Positions 1 to 8,480 of a stretch of 64,000 nt of DNA are shown piece after piece. The notes below the pieces were generated by a model. The model ran no database searches and was not told the origin of the DNA. It saw only the letters and a program-made list of their open reading frames with translations. The stretch lies in contig JAQGNY010000042.1 of NCBI GenBank assembly GCA_028293825.1, positions 22,467-86,466 on the forward strand. Direction: 5' to 3'. Source of the stretch: Verrucomicrobiaceae bacterium. GTDB lineage: Bacteria; Pseudomonadota; Gammaproteobacteria; Pseudomonadales; CAMLJR01. Each line of letters begins with the position of its first letter. Within the stretch, counting starts at the first letter, position 1. The position numbers and the translations under genes were made by a program.

Positions 1-1353
1 GTTCCCACCACTACCGGCGAAGGTCCGCTGGCAAGTTATTACGTCGGCACCACCTGGAAATTACTCAGCGAAGGCTTCACCGTCGCCGGTTCCGACACCG
101 GCCACAAAGGGTTGATGTGGGATTTTGGCGTCGACAACCCGGCTGCCCGCCTCGATCACGGTCATCGCGGCGCGCACGTGTCCGCCGTTGCCACACAAGC
201 GATCACGCGCGCCTACTACGCGATGAATCAGCAAAAACTCTATCGCTATCATTTGGGTTGCTCCGGCGGTGGACGAATGGGTGCGATGGCGGTTTATAAC
301 CATCCTGAAGATTACGACGGCGCCGTGGTTTCAACCGGTTTCGGTGGCGGCGGCTCGACGTTTTTCCCATGGATTCTGCAATACGTCATTCAACATCCAG
401 ACAGCTGGATTTCCCCACCCAAACTCGCGTTTCTCGAACGTAAAGTCGCGGAAAAATGCGCAGGCCCGGATGGTTTAGTACGCGATCCCAACGCCTGTGG
501 CTTCAAGCCTTCGACATTGCAATGCAAAGGCGCGGACAACGACGAATGCCTGACCGCAGCGCAAATCAAACTGGTCGAACGCGTCACCGGGCCGTATAAA
601 ATCGGTCCCGACAAAACGTCCGGTGGTTTCACCATGACCAATCCCACCGGCTGGTCTGCGTTCCTGATCGGCGCCAGCAAGCCCACCAATATCGATCCAA
701 ACAATCCCTGGGCATTGCCGGGCGCACAGCCACCGTCCGATCCATCGATGTTAATGCGTGGTGGGCCAGGTATGCCGCCCTCGTCATATGGCATTGCACA
801 AAGCATGTTTCGCGGTTTCTATTTCCGCGATGCGAAATTCGATTTACTTAAAATGAATTTCGACGACAAAGCGACCATGCAAACGCTGTACGACCGCTAT
901 GCCGATCTGGGTGTTATCGACACCGATATTTCGGCGTTCAAAAAAGCCGGTGGCAAATTGATTCTCTGGGCGGGCATCGATGAAAACGCCGTACCACCGA
1001 ATACCGAGATCGAGTATTTCAACGCGCTGAAAACAGCAGTGCCGGGACGCGACGATTTTGTGCGGCTCTATCTGGCACCGGGCGTGATGCACTGCGGCGG
1101 CGGTAAAGGCCCGCAAGACACATCCGAACGTCTGCTCGATAAAGTGATTGCGTGGGTTGAGGAAGGCAAACGTCCGGATGAAGTTGTCGCCAGCGCATCG
1201 GTGCCAATGCCAACACCAGGCGCACCCGCTGGCATGGCACCACCGCCGGTTCCATCGCGCACTGTGTTGCTGTGTCCGTTCCCACAAACGGCAGTATTCA
1301 AAGGCAAGAAGGATGCTTTCGCTTACGACGCCACTAACTGGAAATGCGAATAA
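1..1353 (+). CDS. Tannase/feruloyl esterase family hydrolase (5' end outside window)
   Basis: The frame is open from the first base, so the N-terminus lies outside the window. The product is a secreted-type carboxylesterase of the tannase/feruloyl esterase family, which cleaves ester bonds of gallate, ferulate or related aromatic esters. The family's CS-D-HC arrangement is visible: GCSGGG with the nucleophile Ser next to a Cys, an Asp in the ILWAGIDENAVPP stretch, and the catalytic His in MHCGGG next to the partner Cys, so the expected disulfide pair is present. The C-terminus is Pro/Ala-rich before a last Cys-containing segment. A strong terminator follows. The actual substrate cannot be told from sequence. 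Confidence 0.85.
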   Translation, partial: VPTTTGEGPLASYYVGTTWKLLSEGFTVAGSDTGHKGLMWDFGVDNPAARLDHGHRGAHVSAVATQAITRAYYAMNQQKLYRYHLGCSGGGRMGAMAVYNHPEDYDGAVVSTGFGGGGSTFFPWILQYVIQHPDSWISPPKLAFLERKVAEKCAGPDGLVRDPNACGFKPSTLQCKGADNDECLTAAQIKLVERVTGPYKIGPDKTSGGFTMTNPTGWSAFLIGASKPTNIDPNNPWALPGAQPPSDPSMLMRGGPGMPPSSYGIAQSMFRGFYFRDAKFDLLKMNFDDKATMQTLYDRYADLGVIDTDISAFKKAGGKLILWAGIDENAVPPNTEIEYFNALKTAVPGRDDFVRLYLAPGVMHCGGGKGPQDTSERLLDKVIAWVEEGKRPDEVVASASVPMPTPGAPAGMAPPPVPSRTVLLCPFPQTAVFKGKKDAFAYDATNWKCE

Positions 1354-1395
1354 CTACTTAGAAATGTAAGTAACGACAGCGCTGTAATTTAAATG

Positions 1396-1433
1396 AATCC
1401 CCCGGAGCGAAATAATTCCGGGGGATTTTTTTT
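1396..1433 (+). terminator. Rho-independent terminator of the esterase gene
   Basis: A perfect 11-bp inverted repeat (1396-1406 with 1417-1427, core CCCCCGG/CCGGGGG) is followed by a run of eight T residues ending at 1433. It lies 42 bases after the esterase stop codon. Confidence 0.9.
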
Positions 1434-1490
1434 AGAAAATTTCGATTCGGTCAGCAGCGCACCGCGCACATTTTTATTATCCGAAAAATT

Positions 1491-2510
1491 TCAGCGCGAA
1501 AATCGTTTGCGATATTCACGCGGCGACACCGCTAAATTGCGCTGAAACGTAACGCGCATGCGCTCCTCATCACCAAAGCCGCACTGCACAGCAATTTGAT
1601 CGATGTTGCGATCCGAATCCTCCAATTGCCGACGCGCCGCTTCAAGCCGAAAAATTTCGATCGCCTTCGCCGGCGTGCGCCCAGTTTTTTGTTTATACAC
1701 GCGTGCGAAATTACGCGGACTCATACTGGCTTTTTCGGCCAGCGTATCGACGGTTAAATTATTGCTGCCGAGATTATCGGTAATCCAAACGTGCAACGCG
1801 TCAAAGTCGGCGCGGTCCTGCGTTTGCGATTGCAGCAACTCGCTGAATTGCGATTGACCGCCGGGCCGCTTTAAAAATACGACTAACTCGCGCGCCACTT
1901 GCATCGCGATATCGCGACCACAGTCCGCTTCCACCAACGCTAACGCCAAATCGATCCCTGCGCTAACGCCGGCCGAAGTCCACACCGAATCCTGCTGCAC
2001 AAAAATCGCATCGCGGTCGACATCAATCGACGGAAAATTCTCTTTCAGTAAATCGCACATCAACCAGTGCGTCGCCGCGCGTTTACCGTCAAGCAAACCA
2101 GCTTGCGCCAGAAAAAAACTGCCGCTGCAAACCGAGGCGGTACGACGCGCTTTTTTCGCTGCCGCACGCAGCCATTCCACCAATTGCGTCGACGCCGCCA
2201 GTGCCTGTTTTATTTGCGGCGCGCCGGGAATAACCAGCGTGTCGATGCTGGTGCCGTCGAGTTCGGCAAGTGTCATCGTGTCGACAACCAAACCCTCCGC
2301 GCTGTGAATAAGTCCACCGCTAACGCTCGCGGTATGGCGGATATAGCTGGGCAACCCGCGCTCGGCCAATGCTTTAGATGCCGCCCAAAATACGGTCTGT
2401 GGGCCGGTTAAATCCAATAATCCCAGCTCGGGGAAAGCGAGAAAAACCACCACGCGCGGCGCATTGAAACTCATTGGCTGAAATACCGGGTTATCTGTCA
2501 TTTCCGCCAC
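1491..2510 (-). CDS. GlxA-type transcriptional regulator (DJ-1/PfpI domain + AraC HTH)
   Basis: A 339-residue regulator. Residues of about 15-200 form a DJ-1/PfpI amidotransferase-like domain with the nucleophile-elbow Cys in SVCSGSFFLAQAG. The last 100 residues are an AraC-type double helix-turn-helix (ASMSPRNFARVYKQKTG, then IAVQCGFGDEERMRVTFQR). Length and domain order are those of the GlxA/FtrA family. Such proteins regulate catabolic or stress genes after sensing a small molecule; the ligand is not predictable. It is divergent from the NDH-2-like gene, so that gene is a possible target (inference). A second Met four codons in is an alternative start. Confidence 0.85.
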   Translation of the reverse strand: MAEMTDNPVFQPMSFNAPRVVVFLAFPELGLLDLTGPQTVFWAASKALAERGLPSYIRHTASVSGGLIHSAEGLVVDTMTLAELDGTSIDTLVIPGAPQIKQALAASTQLVEWLRAAAKKARRTASVCSGSFFLAQAGLLDGKRAATHWLMCDLLKENFPSIDVDRDAIFVQQDSVWTSAGVSAGIDLALALVEADCGRDIAMQVARELVVFLKRPGGQSQFSELLQSQTQDRADFDALHVWITDNLGSNNLTVDTLAEKASMSPRNFARVYKQKTGRTPAKAIEIFRLEAARRQLEDSDRNIDQIAVQCGFGDEERMRVTFQRNLAVSPREYRKRFSR

Positions 2511-2699
2511 AGTCTTTCGTCATTAGGATGAACTGTCAACAAATGCTTTCCGGTCGCCAGCAAGCAACGTTTTAAAACTCATTCGTCACAAAGACCGAGC
2601 AAATACGTCTTTTTTATTCGCGCGCATTCCGTGTCCATGTACGGCCTGCGGCAACCGATCAATACAGAAAATTACTTTTATTTTTGTTGGAGCAAAAAA

Positions 2700-3905
2700 A
2701 TGAAGCAGCAAATTTTGGTAGTCGGCGCCGGCTTTGGCGGTTTGTGGAGTGCATTGAGCGCCGCGCGTTTACTCGATCAACACGATCGCGCAGATATTGA
2801 AATCAGTGTGATCGCGCCGCAGCCGGAATTACGCATCCGCCCACGTTTTTATGAACAAAATGTGCATCAGATGAAAGCGCCACTCGGCGAGTTATTCAAA
2901 GCTGTCGGGGTTAAATTTATTCAGGGCAGCGCGAATAAAATCGACGCTGATGCAAAACGCGTTTTTTACACCGATGTAAAAGGCAACGGCATCGTATTAA
3001 ATTACGACCGCTTGGTGCTGGCCTCGGGTAGTCGCGCCTTTCGGCCACGCCTGCCGGGAATTAACGAATACACCTTCGATGTCGATCAAATCGAAGAAGC
3101 CGCAAAACTTGAAAACCATATCACCGCCTTGCGCGATTTACCCGAGTCGGCCGCACGCAATACGGTGGTCGTGGTTGGCGGCGGTTTTACCGGCATTGAA
3201 ACCGCCACCGAAATGCCCGCCCGTTTACGCGCTGCACTCGGCGCTGACGCCGACATTAAAGTGATCGTGGTCGATCGCGGCAGCGATATCGGCATCGCGC
3301 TTGGCGATCAACTGCGTCCGGTGATTGCAGAGGCATCAGCCAGTCTCGGCGTGCAATGGATTTTAAATGCCTCCGCCGCGTCGATTGATGCCGATGGCGT
3401 TACGCTCGCCGACGGTCAACGCATCGACGCTAAAACCGTGATCTGGGCAGCTGGTTTACGCGCTAATGTTTTAACCGAGCAGCTGAATGCCGAGCGCGAT
3501 CCGCTCGGACGTTTGCATGTCGATCAGAATTTAAAAGTGATTGGGCTGGACGATATTTTTGCATCCGGCGATGTGGCGTACGCGGCGAGCGACGACATCG
3601 GCAATCATGCGGCGATGTCCTGCCAGCACGCGATTGCACTGGGGCGTGCGGCGGGCAATAACGTCGCGGCAAGTTTGCTTGGCGTTGATGCCATTCCGTA
3701 CAGCCAGCCGAAATACGTAACGTGTTTGGATTTAGGCGCGTGGGGCGCGGTGTATACCGAAGGTTGGGATCGCCAAATCAAATTAATTAAAGACGAAGCG
3801 AAACAATTAAAAACGCAAATCAACACACAATGGATTTATCCGCCCGCTGCAAATCGCGCGGAAGCACTTGCGGCAGCCGATCCGTTGATTCCTGTTGTCG
3901 CGTAA
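2700..3905 (+). CDS. NDH-2-like NAD(P)/FAD-dependent oxidoreductase
   Basis: A 401-residue pyridine nucleotide-disulfide oxidoreductase-fold protein resembling type II NADH dehydrogenase, which passes electrons from NADH through FAD to quinone without pumping protons. Two Rossmann dinucleotide motifs are visible: GAGFGG at residues of about 9-14 (FAD) and VVVGGGFTGIE near 160 (NADH). A late IFASGDVA segment is the usual FAD-binding element. No clear C-terminal membrane helix is present, so the partner and quinone reduction are uncertain. The start at 2700 follows TTGGAGCAAAAAA; an in-frame extension to 2631 has no ribosome-binding site and would put unrelated sequence before the Rossmann strand. 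Confidence 0.8.
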   Translation: MKQQILVVGAGFGGLWSALSAARLLDQHDRADIEISVIAPQPELRIRPRFYEQNVHQMKAPLGELFKAVGVKFIQGSANKIDADAKRVFYTDVKGNGIVLNYDRLVLASGSRAFRPRLPGINEYTFDVDQIEEAAKLENHITALRDLPESAARNTVVVVGGGFTGIETATEMPARLRAALGADADIKVIVVDRGSDIGIALGDQLRPVIAEASASLGVQWILNASAASIDADGVTLADGQRIDAKTVIWAAGLRANVLTEQLNAERDPLGRLHVDQNLKVIGLDDIFASGDVAYAASDDIGNHAAMSCQHAIALGRAAGNNVAASLLGVDAIPYSQPKYVTCLDLGAWGAVYTEGWDRQIKLIKDEAKQLKTQINTQWIYPPAANRAEALAAADPLIPVVA

Positions 3906-3919
3906 AGGAGTTTTCGTAG

Positions 3920-3943
3920 GGCGCTGCTTGCGGCGCCGCTTTT
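3920..3943. terminator. Possible terminator between convergent genes
   Basis: GGCGC (3920-3924) pairs with GCGCC (3933-3937) around an 8-base loop, followed by four T residues. It lies between the convergent NDH-2-like and kinase/phosphatase genes. The short T tract makes this a moderate call. Confidence 0.45.
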
Positions 3944-3970
3944 AATCTTGCAACTTGCAGCATCGACAAC

Positions 3971-5788
3971 TTACCGACCTCGGCTAACAAGCACCAGAAT
4001 AACAATCAGCAAAACAATGCACACCACTTTCCAGAACAGCACCGGATTGCGTTCGATTAATGGCGCGCGCGTTTTATCGAGAAATTCCTGACGTGGATGG
4101 CGCAAATCGTAAATAAATTCCGATAATTCGCCATAGCGTTTAAGCGGGTTTGGATGCACTGCTTTTTTAAATACGCCATCTATCCAGACCGGAATGGCGC
4201 GGTCTCTGGTGCGCACCGATTCATACACCAATTTACTTTGCGCCGCCTGCGTCCGACATTTAGCGACTTCCGCGCCGTACGGTAATTTCCCCGTCAGCAT
4301 TTGATAAGCGACAACGCCCAGCGAAAAAATATCGGACCGCGGCGATCCGCTTTCGCCGAGGAAGTATTCCGGCGCTGCATATTGCACCGTGCCGCGCACG
4401 TTCGCTTGTTGATCTTGCGCAGTAACCTCCAGCACACCGGCTACGCTGGTCGAACCGAAATCGATAATCTTCATCACGCCTGCGCTGTCGATCACGATAT
4501 TTTCCGGCCGTAAATCCTGATGCAACATTTCCGCGCGGTGAAACGCACGCAGGCCTTTTGCGACTTGCTCGATAATGCCGCGCACACTTTCCAAATCTGG
4601 TTTGGGGTGATCGATCATCCACTGCGCCAGCGTCTGCCCTTCGATGTACTCGGTGACGACATAAATAAAATTGCGTTTGCGCGTCGGCACGATAGCCTTC
4701 ATCACATGCGCGTCGTCGATACGCCGCGCGATCCATTCCTCCATCAAAAAGCTTTCGAGATACGTCGCATCGCCGCGCATATCTATCGACGGGATTTTAA
4801 TTATCACGCGCGCCTGTGTTTCGTTGTCCTGCGCCAGATACAAATGGCTGCGATGGCTGCTGTGCACTTCGCGTAGCACGGTGTAACCGTCGAACTGCAT
4901 GCGCGCGGCGAGCAAAGGCGGTAACGGCAATTGCGATAGCTGCTGATAAATCTCGCCGGCATCGCGGTTGGGCAATGCATCGACGCGAACAATCTGCACC
5001 GTTAGATTATCGGCACTGCCCTGTCGTAAAGCTTCGGCAACAATAATTTGTGCAGCGTTATCGAGATCACTCGCGCTGTCATCGATAGTTTTAGTAATGA
5101 AACGCGCATCGACATGTTCGTAAACGCCATCGGTCGCCAGCACGAACACATCACCTTGTTCGACATTCAACGACAGATAATCGATTTCGAGATGCGAGCC
5201 GATGCCCAGCGCCCGGGCCAGATAATTTTGCTCGGGCGATAAATGAATGCGGTGATCGGTGGTGAGTTGTTCGAGCGCGTTATCGACCACGCGATAAATA
5301 CGCGCATCGCCAACGTGAAATAAATGCGCAGTCGCAGATTTAATCACCAGCGCGCTAAACGTGCAGACATAGCCGCGATCATTGTCGTTGCGGTACTGGC
5401 TTTGCTGCGTTTGCGCATAAAGCCACGAATTGGTCGCGGTCAATACGCGCTGCGCCGAGGTTTTAACCGACCACGCTTCCGATGTGCAGTAATAATCTTC
5501 AAGAAAACTTTTGACCGCCGATTCACTGGCGATCTGACTGACGTTGCTGCTGCTAATACCATCGGCTATCGCGACTGCAACGCCCTTTGAACTCAGCAAC
5601 GGTTCTTTCGGAATACAAACGCCGTGAAAATCCTGATTGACCGTTTTGCAGCCCTTATCCGAAAACTGCCCGACCGTTACTTTTAATTCAGCGGGCTTTC
5701 TCTCAACAGTTCTTCTTTCAACAGCTTTTATTTCACCGATCTTTATTTCGCCGGGCTTTATTTCGCCGGGCTGTGATTCACTAGACAT
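3971..5788 (-). CDS. Bifunctional PP2C phosphatase / Ser-Thr protein kinase with C-terminal membrane anchor
   Basis: A 605-residue fusion. Residues of about 35-275 form a PP2C-type metal-dependent phosphatase: AIADGISSS, HVGDARIYR, ATDGVYEHV and GSADNLTVQIV carry the metal-binding Asp residues. Residues of about 305-570 form a protein kinase: VIIK lysine, HQDLRPEN catalytic loop, IDFG metal site and AAPE activation segment. The loop reads HQD rather than HRD, and the glycine-rich loop is degenerate. A final hydrophobic segment ending in SRGR should anchor it in the inner membrane with both domains in the cytoplasm. The N-terminus carries short GEIK repeats. Fusions of this type sit beside nitrite/nitrate transporters in pseudomonads, and a formate/nitrite channel gene lies directly upstream here. 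Its substrates are unknown. Confidence 0.88.
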   Translation of the reverse strand: MSSESQPGEIKPGEIKIGEIKAVERRTVERKPAELKVTVGQFSDKGCKTVNQDFHGVCIPKEPLLSSKGVAVAIADGISSSNVSQIASESAVKSFLEDYYCTSEAWSVKTSAQRVLTATNSWLYAQTQQSQYRNDNDRGYVCTFSALVIKSATAHLFHVGDARIYRVVDNALEQLTTDHRIHLSPEQNYLARALGIGSHLEIDYLSLNVEQGDVFVLATDGVYEHVDARFITKTIDDSASDLDNAAQIIVAEALRQGSADNLTVQIVRVDALPNRDAGEIYQQLSQLPLPPLLAARMQFDGYTVLREVHSSHRSHLYLAQDNETQARVIIKIPSIDMRGDATYLESFLMEEWIARRIDDAHVMKAIVPTRKRNFIYVVTEYIEGQTLAQWMIDHPKPDLESVRGIIEQVAKGLRAFHRAEMLHQDLRPENIVIDSAGVMKIIDFGSTSVAGVLEVTAQDQQANVRGTVQYAAPEYFLGESGSPRSDIFSLGVVAYQMLTGKLPYGAEVAKCRTQAAQSKLVYESVRTRDRAIPVWIDGVFKKAVHPNPLKRYGELSEFIYDLRHPRQEFLDKTRAPLIERNPVLFWKVVCIVLLIVILVLVSRGR

Positions 5789-5847
5789 GGCATTCTCGCG
5801 AATTTTATTTTATGTCGTTAACGGCGAAATCAGTTTAGCAAAACGAA

Positions 5848-5871
5848 CATCGGCCCAATCAAGGGCCGATG
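5848..5871 (-). other. Intercistronic hairpin between transporter and kinase/phosphatase genes
   Basis: A perfect 9-bp stem (5848-5856 with 5863-5871, core CATCGGCCC) with a 6-base loop. In the transporter-to-kinase direction it is followed by TTCGTTTTG, a poor U tract. It may be a leaky terminator or an mRNA-stabilising hairpin that lowers expression of the second gene. Confidence 0.55.
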
Positions 5872-5892
5872 GCGTTAATCTAAAATGACGAA

Positions 5893-6702
5893 TTACAAAA
5901 CGCGTTTCGGCGCTGTTTTGATATGCGTTGCATACAAGGTCAGACCGGTAAACGAAAGGCCACCGATTAAATTACCGAGCACGGTCGGAATTTCATTCCA
6001 GATGATGTAATCCATGATCGAGAAATGGCCGCCCATCAATAAGCCGGACGGAAACAAAAACATATTCACTACTGAGTGCTCGAATGTCATGCCGAAGAAC
6101 AACATGATCGGCATCCACATCGCGATGACTTTGCCGCTGACCGATGTTGAAATCATCGCGCCGACTACGCCGGTCGATACCATCCAGTTACACAACATGC
6201 CGCGAATAAATAATGTCAGCATGCCCGCCGCGCCGTGCGCCGCATAACCAAGCGTACGTTTTTCACCGATGCCTGCAATCACCTGCCCGACTTTATCCGG
6301 CTCGGACGTAAATCCGAACGTGAATACAATCGACATCATTACCGCCACGACTAAGGCGCCGGCGAAATTGCCAACAAATACCAAACCCCAATTTCTCAAC
6401 ACGCCGCCGATTGTCACACCGGGACGCTTATCGATTAATGCCAGCGGCGACAATACAAATACACCGGTTAACAAATCGAAGCCGAGCAAATACAACATGC
6501 AAAAACCGACTGGAAATAAAATCGCACCAATAATCGGAAAACCGGTTTGCACCGTCACCGTTACCGCGAACACTGCCGATAGCGCGAGAATTGCACCGGC
6601 CATAAATGATCGAATCAACGTATCGCGTGTGGACATATAAACTTTCGATTCGCCGGCATCCACCATCTTCGTGACGAATTCCGAAGGCACCAAATAAGCC
6701 AT
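5893..6702 (-). CDS. Formate/nitrite transporter family channel (NirC/FocA-like)
   Basis: A 269-residue integral membrane protein of the FNT family, pentameric channels for formate, nitrite or hydrosulfide. At least six hydrophobic segments alternate with short loops. The family's helix-breaking segments are visible, such as GAHGAAGMLTLFIRG-like and NWMVSTGVVG with its downstream FEHSVVNMFLFPSG. The start codon follows TTGGGGGAAATAAC. The leader with paired AACGNN hexaloops and an overlapping terminator, and the downstream kinase/phosphatase gene, both point to nitrite in nitrogen assimilation rather than formate (inference). No nitrite reductase gene lies in this window. Confidence 0.88.
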   Translation of the reverse strand: MAYLVPSEFVTKMVDAGESKVYMSTRDTLIRSFMAGAILALSAVFAVTVTVQTGFPIIGAILFPVGFCMLYLLGFDLLTGVFVLSPLALIDKRPGVTIGGVLRNWGLVFVGNFAGALVVAVMMSIVFTFGFTSEPDKVGQVIAGIGEKRTLGYAAHGAAGMLTLFIRGMLCNWMVSTGVVGAMISTSVSGKVIAMWMPIMLFFGMTFEHSVVNMFLFPSGLLMGGHFSIMDYIIWNEIPTVLGNLIGGLSFTGLTLYATHIKTAPKRVL

Positions 6703-6737
6703 GTTATTTCCCCCAAATTAAAGCAGTTTGTTTAGGC

Positions 6738-6787
6738 AAAAAAAAACCCACTTCCACCTCCCCGAAATACGAGAAGAAAGAAATGGG
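6738..6787 (-). terminator. Leader terminator upstream of the nitrite-type channel
   Basis: On the minus strand CCCATTTC (6787-6780) pairs with GAAGTGGG (6754-6747) with one G-U pair, followed directly by nine T residues (6746-6738). It ends 35 bases before the transporter start codon, so it would stop transcription before the gene unless prevented. Its 5' arm overlaps the 3' arm of the hairpin at 6783-6800. Confidence 0.8.
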
Positions 6788-6857
6788 CTTCGTTGTCCAT
6801 TTGATCAATTGATTATCGACGGCAAGACCGCGCAATCAGCAAGCCGCCGTTGGCTTG
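6783..6857 (-). promoter_or_regulatory. ANTAR-type (NasT/NasR-like) antitermination leader, two AACGNN hexaloops
   Basis: Read on the minus strand. Hairpin 1 (6857-6840) has a perfect 6-bp stem CAAGCC/GGCTTG with loop AACGGC. Hairpin 2 (6800-6783) has stem ATGGAC/GCCCAT with one A-C mismatch and loop AACGAA. Both loops have A at position 1 and G at position 4, the known signature recognised by dimeric ANTAR-domain antiterminators. Hairpin 2 uses five bases that the terminator also needs (6783-6787), so the two folds exclude each other. This predicts that a nitrate/nitrite-responsive NasT/NasR protein encoded elsewhere stabilises hairpin 2 and permits transporter transcription. The 39-base spacer is longer than in the typical motif. 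Confidence 0.72.
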
Positions 6858-7059
6858 AACCGCAAGAATAAAAGTAATGCGGAGCGCCAGCAAGCGTTAA
6901 TTCTGCCTTTCAATCTGCCCCAATAATTTTCTTGGCACAGAACAAAAACCTTGCACGCTTTCTACGTATTTACTGTTCGCGAAGCGGCTCAGATTAGTTA
7001 ACACAACACGTGCATATGAGCTTAATTATTTCTTCATTGCTTATTATTCGACGCCTGGA

Positions 7060-7650
7060 CTATTTATCGCCCGGCGATTGAAAGCCTGCTGTGCCGATTT
7101 GATCCTGCAGTTGCGGCACGCGTCTAAATTGCGTGGTGTCGTATCCCATCGCATCGAGCCGCGCTAATAATTCCTGATATTTTGCCTCGTCGATGGTGGG
7201 CGTGCGCGCGAAAATCCAACCGAGTTTTTTACCGGGATAACCGAGAATCGTATATTGATAATCGGGATCTACATACAGCGTCAGTTGCGTGACATAAATC
7301 GGCCAGAATATCCGCACCGACCATTTTGCATTGTTAGTTCCGGCCACCACGCTATCGACAAATTCGTGATGCGTCACCGGCTCATAAAAACTCATTTTGT
7401 GACCGAAAAATTCATCGCGGATTTTGCCATCGTCACGCAAGGTCCATTGCGCATAACTGCCGACGAAATCGCGCTCCGCAAAATACGGAATATTGGCAAT
7501 GATGTACCAACGGCCCATGTAGCGCGGCAGATCGACATTTGCCATTTTCAGCTCATCGCCCGCACGCGGATTGGGATTCGGCGGCGTGCTGCTACAGGCC
7601 GCCAGTACCGCTCCGACTATTGCCGTCATAATTACCGCAAACAGACGCAT
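7060..7650 (-). CDS. blc: Outer-membrane lipocalin (Blc family lipoprotein)
   Basis: A 196-residue lipocalin. The N-terminus is a lipoprotein signal ending in LAAC, so the mature protein is lipidated at that Cys. The family's GxW motif is present in GRWYIIANIPYFAE, and the C-terminal half keeps the bacterial lipocalin pattern (DYQYTILGYPGKKLGWIFAR). Blc proteins bind lysophospholipids or fatty acids at the outer membrane and respond to envelope stress. The ATG at 7650 follows CGGAGGCGTT, a good ribosome-binding site; an extension to 7710 would bury the signal peptide behind a basic stretch and is less likely. Confidence 0.88.
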   Translation of the reverse strand: MRLFAVIMTAIVGAVLAACSSTPPNPNPRAGDELKMANVDLPRYMGRWYIIANIPYFAERDFVGSYAQWTLRDDGKIRDEFFGHKMSFYEPVTHHEFVDSVVAGTNNAKWSVRIFWPIYVTQLTLYVDPDYQYTILGYPGKKLGWIFARTPTIDEAKYQELLARLDAMGYDTTQFRRVPQLQDQIGTAGFQSPGDK

Positions 7651-8050
7651 AACGCCTCCGTGATTAATCAATAAACGCTTCAACAGCTTGCGATTAACTA
7701 ACCTACGCAATACAGCTGACTACAGATCAAACTCAATATTCAGCCTATTCGTGCGTGCGCTATTCATTGTGTCCAAATCCAACATCGCATCAGGCATGCG
7801 ACCCGCAATAACCATATCGAACCGCCGCACATTTGGACGCGATAGAGCACACCCCTACAAATCAATCTCTTATCCTGCCTTACCCGTAGTGGCGCTGCCT
7901 GCTGCGCGCTCGCAGACTCGCCACCCGACCAAACAAAGTTATTTTTCCTGATACTGTCGATCTGACATCGCCTGCAACGACTATCTATGTAATCCATAAA
8001 ATTGCAGCAACCGATTGTTCCAATGTTTCATTTTTAACGAGGAAACTGAC
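7651..8050. other. Intergenic region with a GC-rich hairpin
   Basis: Divergent promoter region between the lipocalin and DUF1428 genes. No convincing gene is seen. At 7889-7924 GTGGCG-CTGC pairs with GCAG-ACT-CGCCAC, leaving a three-base bulge. No T run follows on either side, so its role is unknown. Confidence 0.5.
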
Positions 8051-8422
8051 ATGGCCTACATCGATGGTTTTGTAATTGCAGTACCGACAGCCGACAAGGA
8101 TAAATTTATCGCCCACGCAAAAACTATCGACGATATTTTTATCGAGCTGGGCGCGACACGAGTTATCGAATGCTGGGCTGACGACGTACCGAAAGGAAAA
8201 GTTACGGACTTCTATCGCGCGGTGCAGGCAAAGGATGGCGAGACCGTAGCGTTCTCATGGGTCGAATGGCCCGACAAAGCAACCCGCGACAGCGCGTTCA
8301 AAAAAATGGAAGAGTTAATGAAAACCGACCCGCGCGCCAACCCGGAGAAAAACCCAATGCCCTTCGACGGCAGCCGAATGATTTTTGGCGGTTTCACACC
8401 GGTAGTTACGCTAGAAAAATAA
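8051..8422 (+). CDS. DUF1428 family protein (YbaA-like)
   Basis: A 123-residue cytosolic protein that closely follows the pattern of E. coli YbaA: YIDGFVIAVP at the N-terminus, VIECWADDVP in the middle, and MPFDGSRMIFGGF near the C-terminus. The family has a ferredoxin-like (dimeric alpha/beta barrel) fold and no established function. The ATG at 8051 follows GAGGAAACTGAC. It lies 58 bases upstream of a VOC-family gene in the same direction, so the two are probably co-transcribed. Confidence 0.88.
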   Translation: MAYIDGFVIAVPTADKDKFIAHAKTIDDIFIELGATRVIECWADDVPKGKVTDFYRAVQAKDGETVAFSWVEWPDKATRDSAFKKMEELMKTDPRANPEKNPMPFDGSRMIFGGFTPVVTLEK

Positions 8423-8480
8423 AATTGCAGAGCGCACTATTTATTCACGCGAATAAGCTTATTGATGAAGGAATAACACG

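Larger units (their letters stand above)
6703..7059. other. Intergenic region: transporter leader and promoter, lipocalin 3' flank
   Basis: No gene is visible. The left half is the structured transporter leader described separately. The right part (about 6930-7059) should hold the transporter promoter, but no confident -35/-10 or sigma-54 site was found. It also holds the 3' end of the lipocalin transcription unit. Confidence 0.6.

Noticed and set aside
6801..6815. TTGATCAATTGAT palindrome as an FNR/ANR site
   Set aside because: The spacer does not fit TTGAT-N4-ATCAA, and the site lies inside the transcribed leader.
6933..6956. TGGCAC...TTGCA resembling a sigma-54 promoter upstream of the transporter
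   Set aside because: The two elements are 12 bases apart instead of about 5 and lie on the strand opposite to the transporter gene.
7764..7997. A 77-codon minus-strand frame between the lipocalin and DUF1428 genes
   Set aside because: No ribosome-binding site, no recognisable composition or motif, and a Cys/Arg-rich sequence typical of a chance frame.
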